From NCBI GenBank assembly GCA_910587075.1, contig CAJUKE010000013.1:30482-66047 (forward strand): a DNA stretch of 35,566 nucleotides. Reading direction: 5' to 3'. A program made the position numbers and the translations under genes. Positions 15,494 through 23,156 of this stretch are shown here, piece after piece. The number at the start of each line of letters is the position of its first letter. Positions within the stretch are counted from its first letter, which is position 1. This DNA comes from an uncultured Muribaculaceae bacterium (lineage in GTDB: Bacteria; Bacteroidota; Bacteroidia; Bacteroidales; Muribaculaceae). Below the pieces are notes generated by a model that ran no database searches, had not been told where the DNA came from, and saw nothing but the letters and a program-made list of their open reading frames with translations.

Positions 15494-16689
15494 GATTGAT
15501 TGGTTTTTATATGGTTTATGCCGTCGACGAGGCGGCGGAGCCCCTCGGCCAGGCGTTGGCGCGGGCAGGCTATGTTGATGCGGAGGTACCCCCCGGCGCC
15601 GTACATCTCGCCGCAGTTCACCCATACTTTCGAGTGGTCGCGGAGCCACTCCTCCATCTCCTCCGACGGCATCGCGAGCGAGCTCACGTCGAGCCAGGGG
15701 AGATAGGTGGCTTCGAGCCGCGACAGGGGGAAGCCGGGCAGGCGCTCGGCCAGATATTCGCGGGTAAAGCGGTAATTCTCCGTGAGATACGCTTTCAGCG
15801 CTTCGAGCCACTCGGCCCCCTCGGCCGAGTAGGCGGCTTTCAGCCCTTCGACTCCGAAGGGGTTGACGTCGCACACCTCGTTGATGTTTATGGCCTTGTC
15901 GATGAGCGCTTTCGTGGCTTCGTCGGGGCACACGATGTTGGCGATCTGGAGCCCGGCGGTATTGAAAGCCTTTGAGGGGGAGAGGCATACCACGGCCGCG
16001 GGGTCAATCGGCCCGTAGGGGGTGTATCGGTGGGCGCCGATCGTGAGCTCGCAGTGGATTTCGTCGCTGACGACCCTCACGCCGTGCCGGGCGCATAATT
16101 CGGCCACCCGGCGCAGCTCGTCGGGAGTCCACGCCCTCCCCGCCGGGTTGCCCGGGTTGCAGAGGAGCATCAGGGTGTTGGCCGGGTCGGCCGCGGCGGC
16201 TTCGAGCGCCTCGAAGTCCATCGCGTAGGTGAAGCCGCCGTCGGCGAGATTCTCGCGGCGGAGCGGTGCCTCGGCTATGCGGCATCCGTTGTTGCGGATC
16301 GAGGAGAAGAAGCAGTTGTAGACCGGGGTCTGCACTATCACCCCCTCGCCGGGGCGGCATAACGCCTTGATGATGGCCGAGATGGCGGGTACCACGCCGG
16401 AGGTGTAGATTACCTGCCCGGGGTCGAAGCGGTAGCCGTGGCGCGAGGCGAACCAGTCGGTGAGCGCCCGGTAGTACTCCTCCCCGACGAGCGTGTAGCC
16501 GAACACCCCGTGGTCAACGCGGCGTCTCAGCGCCTCGATTACGCAGGGGGCGGTGCGGAAGTCCATGTCGGCCACCCAGAGGGGTATCACATCGGGGTCG
16601 GGATCGGAGTCCCATTTATAAGAACCCGAGCCCCGGCGGTCAACCGGGGCGTCGAAGTTGAAGCGGGATGTCAGGAGCGTGTCTGCCAT
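15490..16689 (-). CDS. PatB/MalY-type PLP-dependent cystathionine beta-lyase / aminotransferase
   Basis: This 399-residue fold-type I PLP enzyme has LWVADMDFRTAPCV near residue 37, CNPGNPAGRAW at 177-187, the PLP-ring aspartate D209 in VSDEIHCEL, and the Schiff-base lysine K240 in SPSKAFNTAGLQ. These are the marks of the MalY/PatB group, which cleaves C-S bonds in cystathionine or cysteine conjugates and releases thiol, pyruvate and ammonia. ATG 16689 overlaps the TGA of the DUF3737 gene, and the gene's own TGA overlaps the TTG of the MATE exporter. A longer frame to 16857 is only read-through inside DUF3737. Confidence 0.9.
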   Translation of the reverse strand: MADTLLTSRFNFDAPVDRRGSGSYKWDSDPDPDVIPLWVADMDFRTAPCVIEALRRRVDHGVFGYTLVGEEYYRALTDWFASRHGYRFDPGQVIYTSGVVPAISAIIKALCRPGEGVIVQTPVYNCFFSSIRNNGCRIAEAPLRRENLADGGFTYAMDFEALEAAAADPANTLMLLCNPGNPAGRAWTPDELRRVAELCARHGVRVVSDEIHCELTIGAHRYTPYGPIDPAAVVCLSPSKAFNTAGLQIANIVCPDEATKALIDKAININEVCDVNPFGVEGLKAAYSAEGAEWLEALKAYLTENYRFTREYLAERLPGFPLSRLEATYLPWLDVSSLAMPSEEMEEWLRDHSKVWVNCGEMYGAGGYLRINIACPRQRLAEGLRRLVDGINHIKTNQS

Positions 16690-17567
16690 CAGATTTCTGT
16701 TTCGATCACGCAGTCGGCCGGGGCCAGGATATTCTTGTCGAGTATTACCTCGCCGATGCTCAGGGCCTTGATGGAGCCGGAGCGGGGATTCTTGACGCTC
16801 ACGATGGAGTTGCGCACGGTGGCTTGCAGCGTCGAGTCCTCGAACGCTAGGTCGCACTCGGGGCCGAACTCGCAGTCTTCGAGAATCAGGTTCTCGCAGT
16901 AGCAGAGAGGCTGGGTGCCGTTGATTTTGCAGCGCACCAGGCGCAGGTTGCGCGAGTGCCAGCCGAGGTATTCCCCCTCGAACTCAGAGTCGTAGACCGT
17001 CACATTGTCCGTCTCCCAGAAAGCGTCCTTCGAGTCGATCACCGCGTGGCGGATTTCTACGTTGCGGCAGTACTGGAACGAGTAGTTGCCCTGCTGGCGG
17101 TAGCGGTCGATGTTCACGTCGGCGCAGTGGAAGAAAACGTAGTCGGCCTTGGCCACCTCCACGTCGCGGAGGCGCACCCCGCGGCAGCTCCAGAGCGTTT
17201 CCTGCGCGTCGGGGATGCGCACATCCTCAAGCGATAGGTTCTCCATCTCGCGGAACATCTTCGGGGCGTCGACCTGCGTGTGGCTCATCTCCAGGTTGCG
17301 CGAATACCAGAGCGCGGCGCGGGCGCCGGGGGTGAACTCGCAGTTGGTAACCCGGAAGCCGTCGGTGTGCCAGAAGGGGTACTTCCCCTCGAAGCGGCAG
17401 CGTTCGGCGTCGATCTGGCGGCAGCATTTGAGCGCCGACTCGCCCGGGTGGAACACCGTGTCGACCAACCGAAGGTTGCTGGTGGCGAACAGGGCGCGTT
17501 CGCCGCCGAATTCCGCCCCTTTCACTTCCTTGAGTTCCGAAGGCTCCGTTATGCTTTTGATTTCCAT
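16689..17567 (-). CDS. DUF3737 family protein
   Basis: This 292-residue protein has repeated short strands of the kind ..LRLVDTVF.., ..VRLRDVEV.., ..LRLVRCKI.., ..LILEDCEFG.., which suggests a right-handed beta-helix made of about twelve coils, rich in Cys, Trp and His. There is no signal peptide, so it is likely cytoplasmic. The family is often next to PatB-like enzymes and transporters, but no activity is known to me. Here it is the first gene of a three-gene operon coupled by stop-start overlaps. Two copies of a 12-base direct repeat lie at its start codon. Confidence 0.85.
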   Translation of the reverse strand: MEIKSITEPSELKEVKGAEFGGERALFATSNLRLVDTVFHPGESALKCCRQIDAERCRFEGKYPFWHTDGFRVTNCEFTPGARAALWYSRNLEMSHTQVDAPKMFREMENLSLEDVRIPDAQETLWSCRGVRLRDVEVAKADYVFFHCADVNIDRYRQQGNYSFQYCRNVEIRHAVIDSKDAFWETDNVTVYDSEFEGEYLGWHSRNLRLVRCKINGTQPLCYCENLILEDCEFGPECDLAFEDSTLQATVRNSIVSVKNPRSGSIKALSIGEVILDKNILAPADCVIETEI

Positions 17568-17596
17568 AATATGCTGAAATTTCGTAATATGCTGAA
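17567..17596. repeat. 12-base direct repeat at the DUF3737 start
   Basis: TAATATGCTGAA occurs at 17567-17578 and 17585-17596, a period of 18 bases, touching the ATG (17567-17565). It may be an operator or an initiation-region duplication; no regulator is recognised nearby. Confidence 0.5.
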
Positions 17597-17693
17597 TTTG
17601 ATTTGTGTTCTTCGCAAAGTCCTTGGAGCTTGTTTCCGTACAAGCTTTTCATCCGGGCCCCTGCGGGTGGCCCCTCATAAAGACAAACAAAAA

Positions 17694-17723
17694 TAACTCC
17701 GCGATGTTTCAATCGCGAAGTTA
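17694..17723 (-). terminator. Hairpin terminator upstream of the DUF3737 operon
   Basis: On the minus strand TAACT/AGTTA plus CGCGAT/ATCGCG form a 12-bp stem with one mismatch and a 6-base loop, followed by TTATTTTTG. It would stop transcripts coming from the fadL-like gene about 350 bases upstream. On the plus strand it is followed by CTTAAAAAT, a poorer tail. Confidence 0.65.
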
Positions 17724-18076
17724 CTTAAAAATCCCGACACCCCGTTACCCGAATCGCCGCAACCCTTACCAATTCCACAAGATATAACCGCGATAGCGAA
17801 GTCGCGGCGGGGGCAGTAGGGACGCTTTTCAAAGCGTCCGCATCAACGCATCAGCCGCATAAACGCATCATCTATCCCGGTGCTTCTGGAAAGTTTTTCC
17901 GTGCGAAGTTGCATTATCGCATACGGGTGCGGGCAGCGGGGCCGTAACTTCGCGTTGTCGGTTGTCGGGGGAAGGCGAGCAGTCAAGCTCTCCCCATCTG
18001 ACGGAGACTGCTTGACATTTTGGAGAGGAAGTCGGGAGCGGCGTTGGACGGGAGGTAGGGGAGTGGCGTTGGCTTC
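17724..18076. other. Hairpin-rich gene-free spacer
   Basis: No gene is credible here. It holds CCGCGA-loop-TCGCGG (17788-17807), GGACGCTT-TTCA-AAAGCGTCC type hairpin (17820-17839), then four close copies of GCATC/GCATA-like words (17840-17875), and lower down TCAAGC with GCTTGA (about 17983-18015). The first two stems plus the word cluster resemble a dispersed intergenic repeat, but only one copy is in the window. Confidence 0.45.
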
Positions 18077-19549
18077 TTAGAAGCTGTAGCTGAGGCCGAT
18101 GGCGGGGACTATGGCGTGTACGGCGTAGTCGGCGCGGAAGTCGACGGTCTCGGGGACCTCGGCCTTGGGGTAGGAGGGGAGCTGCATACCCATGGCGTTG
18201 AGGGCGGCTATGGAGGCGTTGTACTGGTCGACGGCGGCCGAGTAACCCTGGGCGAAGCTCTTTTGGTCGATCTGCCCTACGCCGTTCTTCAGGCCCATAC
18301 CCTTGATGTACATGAAGGCGATGTCGATGGCCAGGCGCTTTGTGGGGCGGAAGGTGAGGCCCACGGCGGGCTCGATCTTTGTCATGGCCGGGGTCTCGGG
18401 GTTGTAGTGGTGCTTGTCGCAGGGGGAGAGGTCTACCATCAGGCCGGCGCGGAGATCGAGCCGTTTGGTGAGGGTGTACTGGGCCCCGAGGTGGAAGGTC
18501 ATCGCGTCGCGGTAGTTCTTTTCGATTTTCTGGTCGAATTTCGAGAGTCCGGCGAACTTGATGTCGAGGTAGTCGTATGAGGCCCAGCCGTTGAGTTGGG
18601 CGTCGAAGGCGATTTCAAGCTTCTCGATCGGGCGGTAGGCGGCTCCGATGGTGAACACATAGGGGCAGGGCATCGAGGCGGAGAAGTTGGTTGAGCTCAT
18701 CTCGTCGAGGTTCTCGCGGAGCACGTTCTGGAGGAATTCCGAAGCGTCGTAGCTCACGGAGGCGTCACCTTTCTTCACCTTCATATCCATTTCGGAGCGG
18801 AGCGAGGCTCCGATGGTCCATTTCTCGTTGATGTTGTACATCAGGCCGACGCTGAAGCCCAGGGCCAGGTCGGAGGTCCCTTTGAGGCTCACGGAGGCGG
18901 GGGGTATGTTTTTGTCGGCGGGTTCGGCGGGGGGATTCCCGGGGTTGGGGTTCGAGGGGTCGAGCTGGTGCTTGAGGGCCGCGGCCTGCCAGGCTATGTC
19001 GCCGAGTTTTGAGGCCATATCCCAGGTGATCAGTCCCTTGGTGAGGTCAACGCTCCCCCAGGAAATCATCAGTCCGGCGCCGATCGAGAACTTGTCGGAC
19101 GCGCGCCAGGCCAGGGTGGGCTGCACGGTGAACACCTGCAGCGATACCGACTCGCTGAGCGTCGCTCCCGGCCACGCCTTCCCCCAGTTGATCGAGGAGC
19201 CGTAGGGGGTGTATAGCGTGATGCCGGCGTATAGCTCCTCCCATACGCGGAATGAGGCGGCGAAGTTGAAGGGGGTGGAGATTTTGTTGGAGGTTTCCCA
19301 CTGCTGGCCGTCGAGCTTGCAGTAGGCGCTCGCCTTTATGGCGCTCATCCCCGCGGATATGTCGAGAGTCTTGTCGGTGAAGGCCATCGCGGCGGGGTTG
19401 AAGAGCTGGCTCTCGGCTCCGAGTTTCAGGGCGACCCCGGTGTGCCCCATGCCGGTTTGGCGGGCGCTGAACGAGTTTACCTGGTACCCTTCGGCAGCGG
19501 CCGCGAGAGCCACTATGGAAGCCACTGCGGCGGCTAAAAACTTTTTCAT
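18077..19549 (-). CDS. OmpP1/FadL/TodX-family outer-membrane channel
   Basis: This protein of about 490 residues has a signal peptide (MKKFLAAAVASIVALAAAAEG) and the FadL N-terminal pattern NSFSARQTGMGHTGVALKLGAESQLFNPAAMAF. Beta-barrel strands follow, and the C-terminus ends in YSF, a typical outer-membrane terminal aromatic. FadL-type proteins let hydrophobic compounds such as long-chain fatty acids through the outer membrane; the substrate here is unknown. The open frame runs upstream to 19606, but ATG 19549 starts the signal peptide. It has its own promoter and is separated from the PUL by a terminator, so it is not part of the sugar locus. Confidence 0.9.
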   Translation of the reverse strand: MKKFLAAAVASIVALAAAAEGYQVNSFSARQTGMGHTGVALKLGAESQLFNPAAMAFTDKTLDISAGMSAIKASAYCKLDGQQWETSNKISTPFNFAASFRVWEELYAGITLYTPYGSSINWGKAWPGATLSESVSLQVFTVQPTLAWRASDKFSIGAGLMISWGSVDLTKGLITWDMASKLGDIAWQAAALKHQLDPSNPNPGNPPAEPADKNIPPASVSLKGTSDLALGFSVGLMYNINEKWTIGASLRSEMDMKVKKGDASVSYDASEFLQNVLRENLDEMSSTNFSASMPCPYVFTIGAAYRPIEKLEIAFDAQLNGWASYDYLDIKFAGLSKFDQKIEKNYRDAMTFHLGAQYTLTKRLDLRAGLMVDLSPCDKHHYNPETPAMTKIEPAVGLTFRPTKRLAIDIAFMYIKGMGLKNGVGQIDQKSFAQGYSAAVDQYNASIAALNAMGMQLPSYPKAEVPETVDFRADYAVHAIVPAIGLSYSF

Positions 19550-19575
19550 TTGTTGAAATTTTGTTAAATATGCGC

Positions 19576-19607
19576 CAAAGTTACTAATTTTCTCCCAAAA
19601 CGCCAAA
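19576..19607 (-). promoter_or_regulatory. Promoter of the fadL-like gene
   Basis: The minus strand reads TTTG (19607-19604), 20 bases, TAACTTTG (19583-19576): a perfect -33/-7 pair, 26 bases before the ATG. Confidence 0.8.
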
Positions 19608-19612
19608 TAAAG

Positions 19613-19650
19613 ACCCCGTCATGAACCGAACAGATCAGTCATAACGGGGT
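19613..19650 (-). terminator. Terminator at the end of the PUL operon
   Basis: ACCCCGT with ACGGGGT, extended by ATGA/TCAT after one mismatch, forms a stem of about 12 bp. On the minus strand it is followed by CTTTATTT. It lies 38 bases after the GH43 stop and 6 bases before the fadL promoter box. Confidence 0.75.
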
Positions 19651-19687
19651 AACTATGGTCAGGAAACGCGGCCTTGGCGGCTCGCGT

Positions 19688-21379
19688 TTATTTGGTCACG
19701 CGGAACCAGTCGATGTCCATCCAGCCGCGGTTGGGACCCTGGGGCTGCACCGCGAAGAAGCCTACGCGGGCGCCGATCCAATGCCCCTCGCGGGCGGTGA
19801 AGGGCTTGCCGCAGGGGATGAATTTCTTGCCGTCGAGCGAGTAGGAGAACTCGCACACCTCGCCCTTGCCGACTTTGACGCGGAGCCAGATTTCGAGGTC
19901 CTGGGTGGCGCGGCCGCCTTCGCCGTTTACGCGGGTGGGCTTCACGGTGGCGATCTCGATGGTCTGCTCGGGCTTGTTTTTGTCGGCCTTGAGGCAGATC
20001 GACTCGCTGATCACGAAGTCGGCGCCGCGCTTCTCAACCGAGAGGCGGGCGTAGTCGCGGCCCATGATTATGAGGCCCGACTGCTGGCCGTCCTTGGTGG
20101 CGGAGACGGTTACCTTGGCGGTCGCGGTGAAGGTTTCGTTGGGGAACTTCTGGGTGAGCAGGTTGGGCACCTCGCGGAAGTTCACGAAGTTGTCGCTCAG
20201 GGTGTGGCCGTAGAGGCGGAAATAGCCGTCGGGGGTGGCGAAGCCGAAGGGGAGCTGGTAGTTGGCGAACCACTGCCACTGCTTGCCAAGCTCGATGGAG
20301 TCGAACTCGTCGCTCTCAACGGGGGTGTGGATGGCTATTTTTTCGTTGGTTTTGGGCTTGGCGTAGATCTTCACGGGGTCGCCGCAGCCGTCACCGTCCT
20401 TGTCAACGCCGATCACGGGCCAGCCGTCCTTCCATGTCATGGGGTTGAGGTGGCACACGCGGCCTATGATTCCTTTGTCCTGGAAGTGGAGGAACCAGTC
20501 CTCACCCTGGGGGGTGCGCACCCATCCGCCCTGGTGGGGGCCGTTGATGTCGGTGTCCCCCTGCGCCATTACGATTTTCGACTCATAGGGGCCGAAGGGG
20601 CTCTTCGAGCGGAGGGCTACCTGCCATCCGGCGGCCACACTGCCCGCGGGCGCGAGTATGTAGTAGTAGCCGTCGTGCTTGTAGAATTTCGGGCCCTCGA
20701 TGGTGTGGTTACCCTCGGGGAGGCCGTCGTAGACGAGCACGGGGTCGCCGATGAGGCGGGTGCCGTCGGGCGACATCTCGGTGACGGTGATAGCGGCGTT
20801 AAGTCCGGCGCGGCTCTTGGCCCAGCCGTTCACGAGATATGCCTTGCCGTCCTCGTCCCAGAGGGGGCAGGTGTCGATCAGGCCCTTGCCGGCTTTGACG
20901 AGCACCGGGGCCTCCCACTCGCCGCGGGGATCCTTGGTCTTCACCATGTAGATGCCGAAGTTGGGGTCGCCCCAGTAGATGAAGTACTCGCCGTTGTGGT
21001 AACGGATGGCGGGAGCCCATACGCCGTCGCCGTGGCGGGCCGAGTTGTAGTATTCGGCGGGTTCGAGGGTCTTCACGGCGTAGTTCACCAGCTCCCAGTT
21101 CACCAGGTCGCGGCTGTGGAGTATCGGCAGACCGGGCATGTTGCAGAAGCTGGAGGCGGTGAGCCAGTAGTCGCCGTCGACCTGGATGAGGTCGGGGTCG
21201 GAGTAGTCGGCGTTGATTACCGGGTTCTGGTATTTACCGTTGCCCAGGTCGGCGACCCACACCTTGCTGACGTAGGTCGATGGGTCGGTTTTGGCGGCCT
21301 CTTTAGAAGCCGCGGCTCCCTGCGCGGCGGTAACGGCCAGGGCAGAGAGCACAGCGGATTTAAGGATGTAGGTTTTCAC
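19688..21379 (-). CDS. Glycoside hydrolase family 43 (arabinofuranosidase / xylosidase type)
   Basis: This 563-residue secreted enzyme has a signal peptide (about 1-24) and a five-bladed beta-propeller GH43 domain (about 48-345). The catalytic triad is visible: D61 (YSDPDLI, base), D169 (GLIDTCPLWDEDG, pKa modulator) and E228 (HTIEGPKFYK, acid). A C-terminal beta-sandwich of about 200 residues (from IHTPVESDEF) follows, as in GH43 enzymes that remove arabinose or xylose from hemicellulose or pectin side chains. It is the last gene of the PUL and its only glycosidase. The exact linkage cannot be read from sequence; a pectic arabinan or arabinoxylan target is inference. Confidence 0.92.
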   Translation of the reverse strand: MKTYILKSAVLSALAVTAAQGAAASKEAAKTDPSTYVSKVWVADLGNGKYQNPVINADYSDPDLIQVDGDYWLTASSFCNMPGLPILHSRDLVNWELVNYAVKTLEPAEYYNSARHGDGVWAPAIRYHNGEYFIYWGDPNFGIYMVKTKDPRGEWEAPVLVKAGKGLIDTCPLWDEDGKAYLVNGWAKSRAGLNAAITVTEMSPDGTRLIGDPVLVYDGLPEGNHTIEGPKFYKHDGYYYILAPAGSVAAGWQVALRSKSPFGPYESKIVMAQGDTDINGPHQGGWVRTPQGEDWFLHFQDKGIIGRVCHLNPMTWKDGWPVIGVDKDGDGCGDPVKIYAKPKTNEKIAIHTPVESDEFDSIELGKQWQWFANYQLPFGFATPDGYFRLYGHTLSDNFVNFREVPNLLTQKFPNETFTATAKVTVSATKDGQQSGLIIMGRDYARLSVEKRGADFVISESICLKADKNKPEQTIEIATVKPTRVNGEGGRATQDLEIWLRVKVGKGEVCEFSYSLDGKKFIPCGKPFTAREGHWIGARVGFFAVQPQGPNRGWMDIDWFRVTK

Positions 21380-21419
21380 GCTTGTAACGTTGGAAAATCT
21401 TTGATAATGATTTTATGGA

Positions 21420-21447
21420 GCGAGGGGCCGTATGAGCGGCCCCTCGC
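21420..21447 (-). promoter_or_regulatory. Intercistronic GC hairpin before GH43
   Basis: GCGAGGGGCCG and CGGCCCCTCGC form a perfect 11-bp stem with loop TATGAG. On the minus strand it is followed by TCCATAAAATC, not a clear U-run. It lies between the second beta-helix lipoprotein gene and GH43 and could slow transcription or protect upstream mRNA. Confidence 0.6.
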
Positions 21448-21461
21448 CTCAGTGGGATGGT

Positions 21462-23123
21462 TTATTCGATCCAGCGGCGGTCACCGGCGCCCATGATGTA
21501 GGCGGGCGAGGAGTAGTCCTTGATGGTGTAGTCGCCGTTGACGGGATCCTCGAAGAGGTCGGCCGCGCTCTGGGGGAGCTGGGTGGCGCTGATCTGGTTC
21601 AGACCCGAGCGGCAGTCGGTGGTGGCATAGTTGTTGGAGAAGTTCTTCACGGTTCCCGAACCGGGCACGAAGAGGGTCGAAATCGGGGAGGCCACGAGGA
21701 TGTTGCGCACCGTCACGGTCGATTTCTCAGTCGAGGAAACGTCGATGAGCGTCGCGTTGTTGAAGAACTCGTAGAGGGTGATGTTCTCGACTATGAGGTT
21801 GATGGGAACGTAGCAGTTGGCGTGGGCCACGAGCATGCGCCAGCCGTAGGAGGCGTCCTGCAGAGTGCCGCCGCGCGAGAATGTGCAGTCGCGGATGGTC
21901 AGCGCGTCGATCTGGTCATAGGCGCCGATGTTACCCTTGCCGGCCGAGCAGAAGTCGAAGGTGGCGTAGCAGCCTGCCTGGTAGCCGCAGTGGTCAAACC
22001 AGCAGCCGTCGAGGGTGAACTCGATGATGTGCTTGTTGTTGGCACCCTGGTGACGCCAGAAGGCGCGGTTGACGTTGTAGAACTTCACGTTGATGAAGCT
22101 GCCGCTCTCCAGGGTCCAGCTGTTGCCGGAGTTGAAGAAGTACTGGTTGATGGCCTGGTTGCGCACTTCGACGTTCTCCATGGCGAAGGTCGAGATGTAG
22201 GCGCCGGAAGCGAAGTTCCAGGTGCCGTTGAGAATCAGCACGGGCTTGGTGCCTTCCTCGGGGCCGACGATCTTGAAGCCCTTGCTCATGGCGAAGGGTG
22301 AGATGGTGTAGGTCGAACCTTCGGGGAGCTCGTAAACGGTTCCGTCGGGAATCTCGGGGTCCTCGTTGTTGAGCGAGAGCATGCCGGAGAGGTCGTCGGT
22401 AACGCTGACCTCGATGGTCTGGGGAGCCGGGCCGGTGGTGCGGAAAGTCACCTGGTTGTAGGGCTTGTCGTACTTGCGGGACTTCGACGTGTCGTAGATG
22501 TTGACGTTGTAGAGTGTCGAGGGGGTGAGCTCGTCGGTGAGCACCAGCTCGCCGGCCTCTTTCTGCTCGGGGGTGAGGTAGGCGGTGATTTCGGGGAGGG
22601 TGGTCGACATCGCGGGCTTCACCGAGATGGAGTCAACGGGGTTGAGCGGGTCTACGGTCCAGCGGATCACGGCGCCGTTGTCGGTAATATCGCTGTGCGA
22701 AACGCCCTGGAGGAGCTGCGCGTACTCGGGGCGGTCCTCGGTGGTGAAGTCGCACTGTGCCCACTGCGAGTTGTGCTCGGCCTTGGAGGCGTTGCAGCGC
22801 ACGCGGGTGTAGAAGCGGCTACCGTAGGGGAGGTCTTCGACGGTGATGAAGGGGTCTTTGACTTCCCATTCCTGGAAGAGGTTCTGGTAGTACTGGTCGT
22901 GGAAGAACTGCACCGTGTAGGAAACGGCGTCGTTCGACTGGTACCAGACGATAGCCACATCGTTGTGGTTGGTGATCACCGGGTCGGCGGCGAAACGCGG
23001 CTGGAAGAGGTCTCCGCGGGAGGTGAATTCGTCCTCCTTGCAGGAATTGAGCGCCAGGGCGGCCACCGCGAGGGTGGCTACGCCGAGGGCTTTCATTGTA
23101 TTGCGGAATATATTGAGATTCAT
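21462..23123 (-). CDS. Surface lipoprotein with fibronectin-like and beta-helix (DUF5123/DUF4957-type) regions
   Basis: This 553-residue protein has a lipobox (LALNSC, Cys near 28), then beta-sandwich segments like fibronectin type III (about 45-230, e.g. GSRFYTRVRCNAS), then a right-handed beta-helix (about 260-530) with repeating asparagine/valine coils such as NVEVRNQAINQYFFNSGN and LTIRDCTFSRGG. Such lipoproteins take the SusE/SusF place in pectin-type PULs and bind glycan at the cell surface. No pectate-lyase calcium or catalytic motif is evident, so binding is likelier than cleavage. It is located between susD and GH43. Confidence 0.75.
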   Translation of the reverse strand: MNLNIFRNTMKALGVATLAVAALALNSCKEDEFTSRGDLFQPRFAADPVITNHNDVAIVWYQSNDAVSYTVQFFHDQYYQNLFQEWEVKDPFITVEDLPYGSRFYTRVRCNASKAEHNSQWAQCDFTTEDRPEYAQLLQGVSHSDITDNGAVIRWTVDPLNPVDSISVKPAMSTTLPEITAYLTPEQKEAGELVLTDELTPSTLYNVNIYDTSKSRKYDKPYNQVTFRTTGPAPQTIEVSVTDDLSGMLSLNNEDPEIPDGTVYELPEGSTYTISPFAMSKGFKIVGPEEGTKPVLILNGTWNFASGAYISTFAMENVEVRNQAINQYFFNSGNSWTLESGSFINVKFYNVNRAFWRHQGANNKHIIEFTLDGCWFDHCGYQAGCYATFDFCSAGKGNIGAYDQIDALTIRDCTFSRGGTLQDASYGWRMLVAHANCYVPINLIVENITLYEFFNNATLIDVSSTEKSTVTVRNILVASPISTLFVPGSGTVKNFSNNYATTDCRSGLNQISATQLPQSAADLFEDPVNGDYTIKDYSSPAYIMGAGDRRWIE

Positions 23124-23156
23124 TGATTTAATGCTGATTGGTTGAGGAGAGTGGGA

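Noticed and set aside
14081..15988. 635-residue version of the MATE exporter
   Set aside because: The first 165 residues are Arg/Pro-rich read-through of the overlapping PatB-like gene; the membrane protein starts at TTG 15493.
17820..17880. CRISPR-like array from GCATC words
   Set aside because: The repeats are 5-7 bases with irregular short spacing and no spacers; no cas genes are present.
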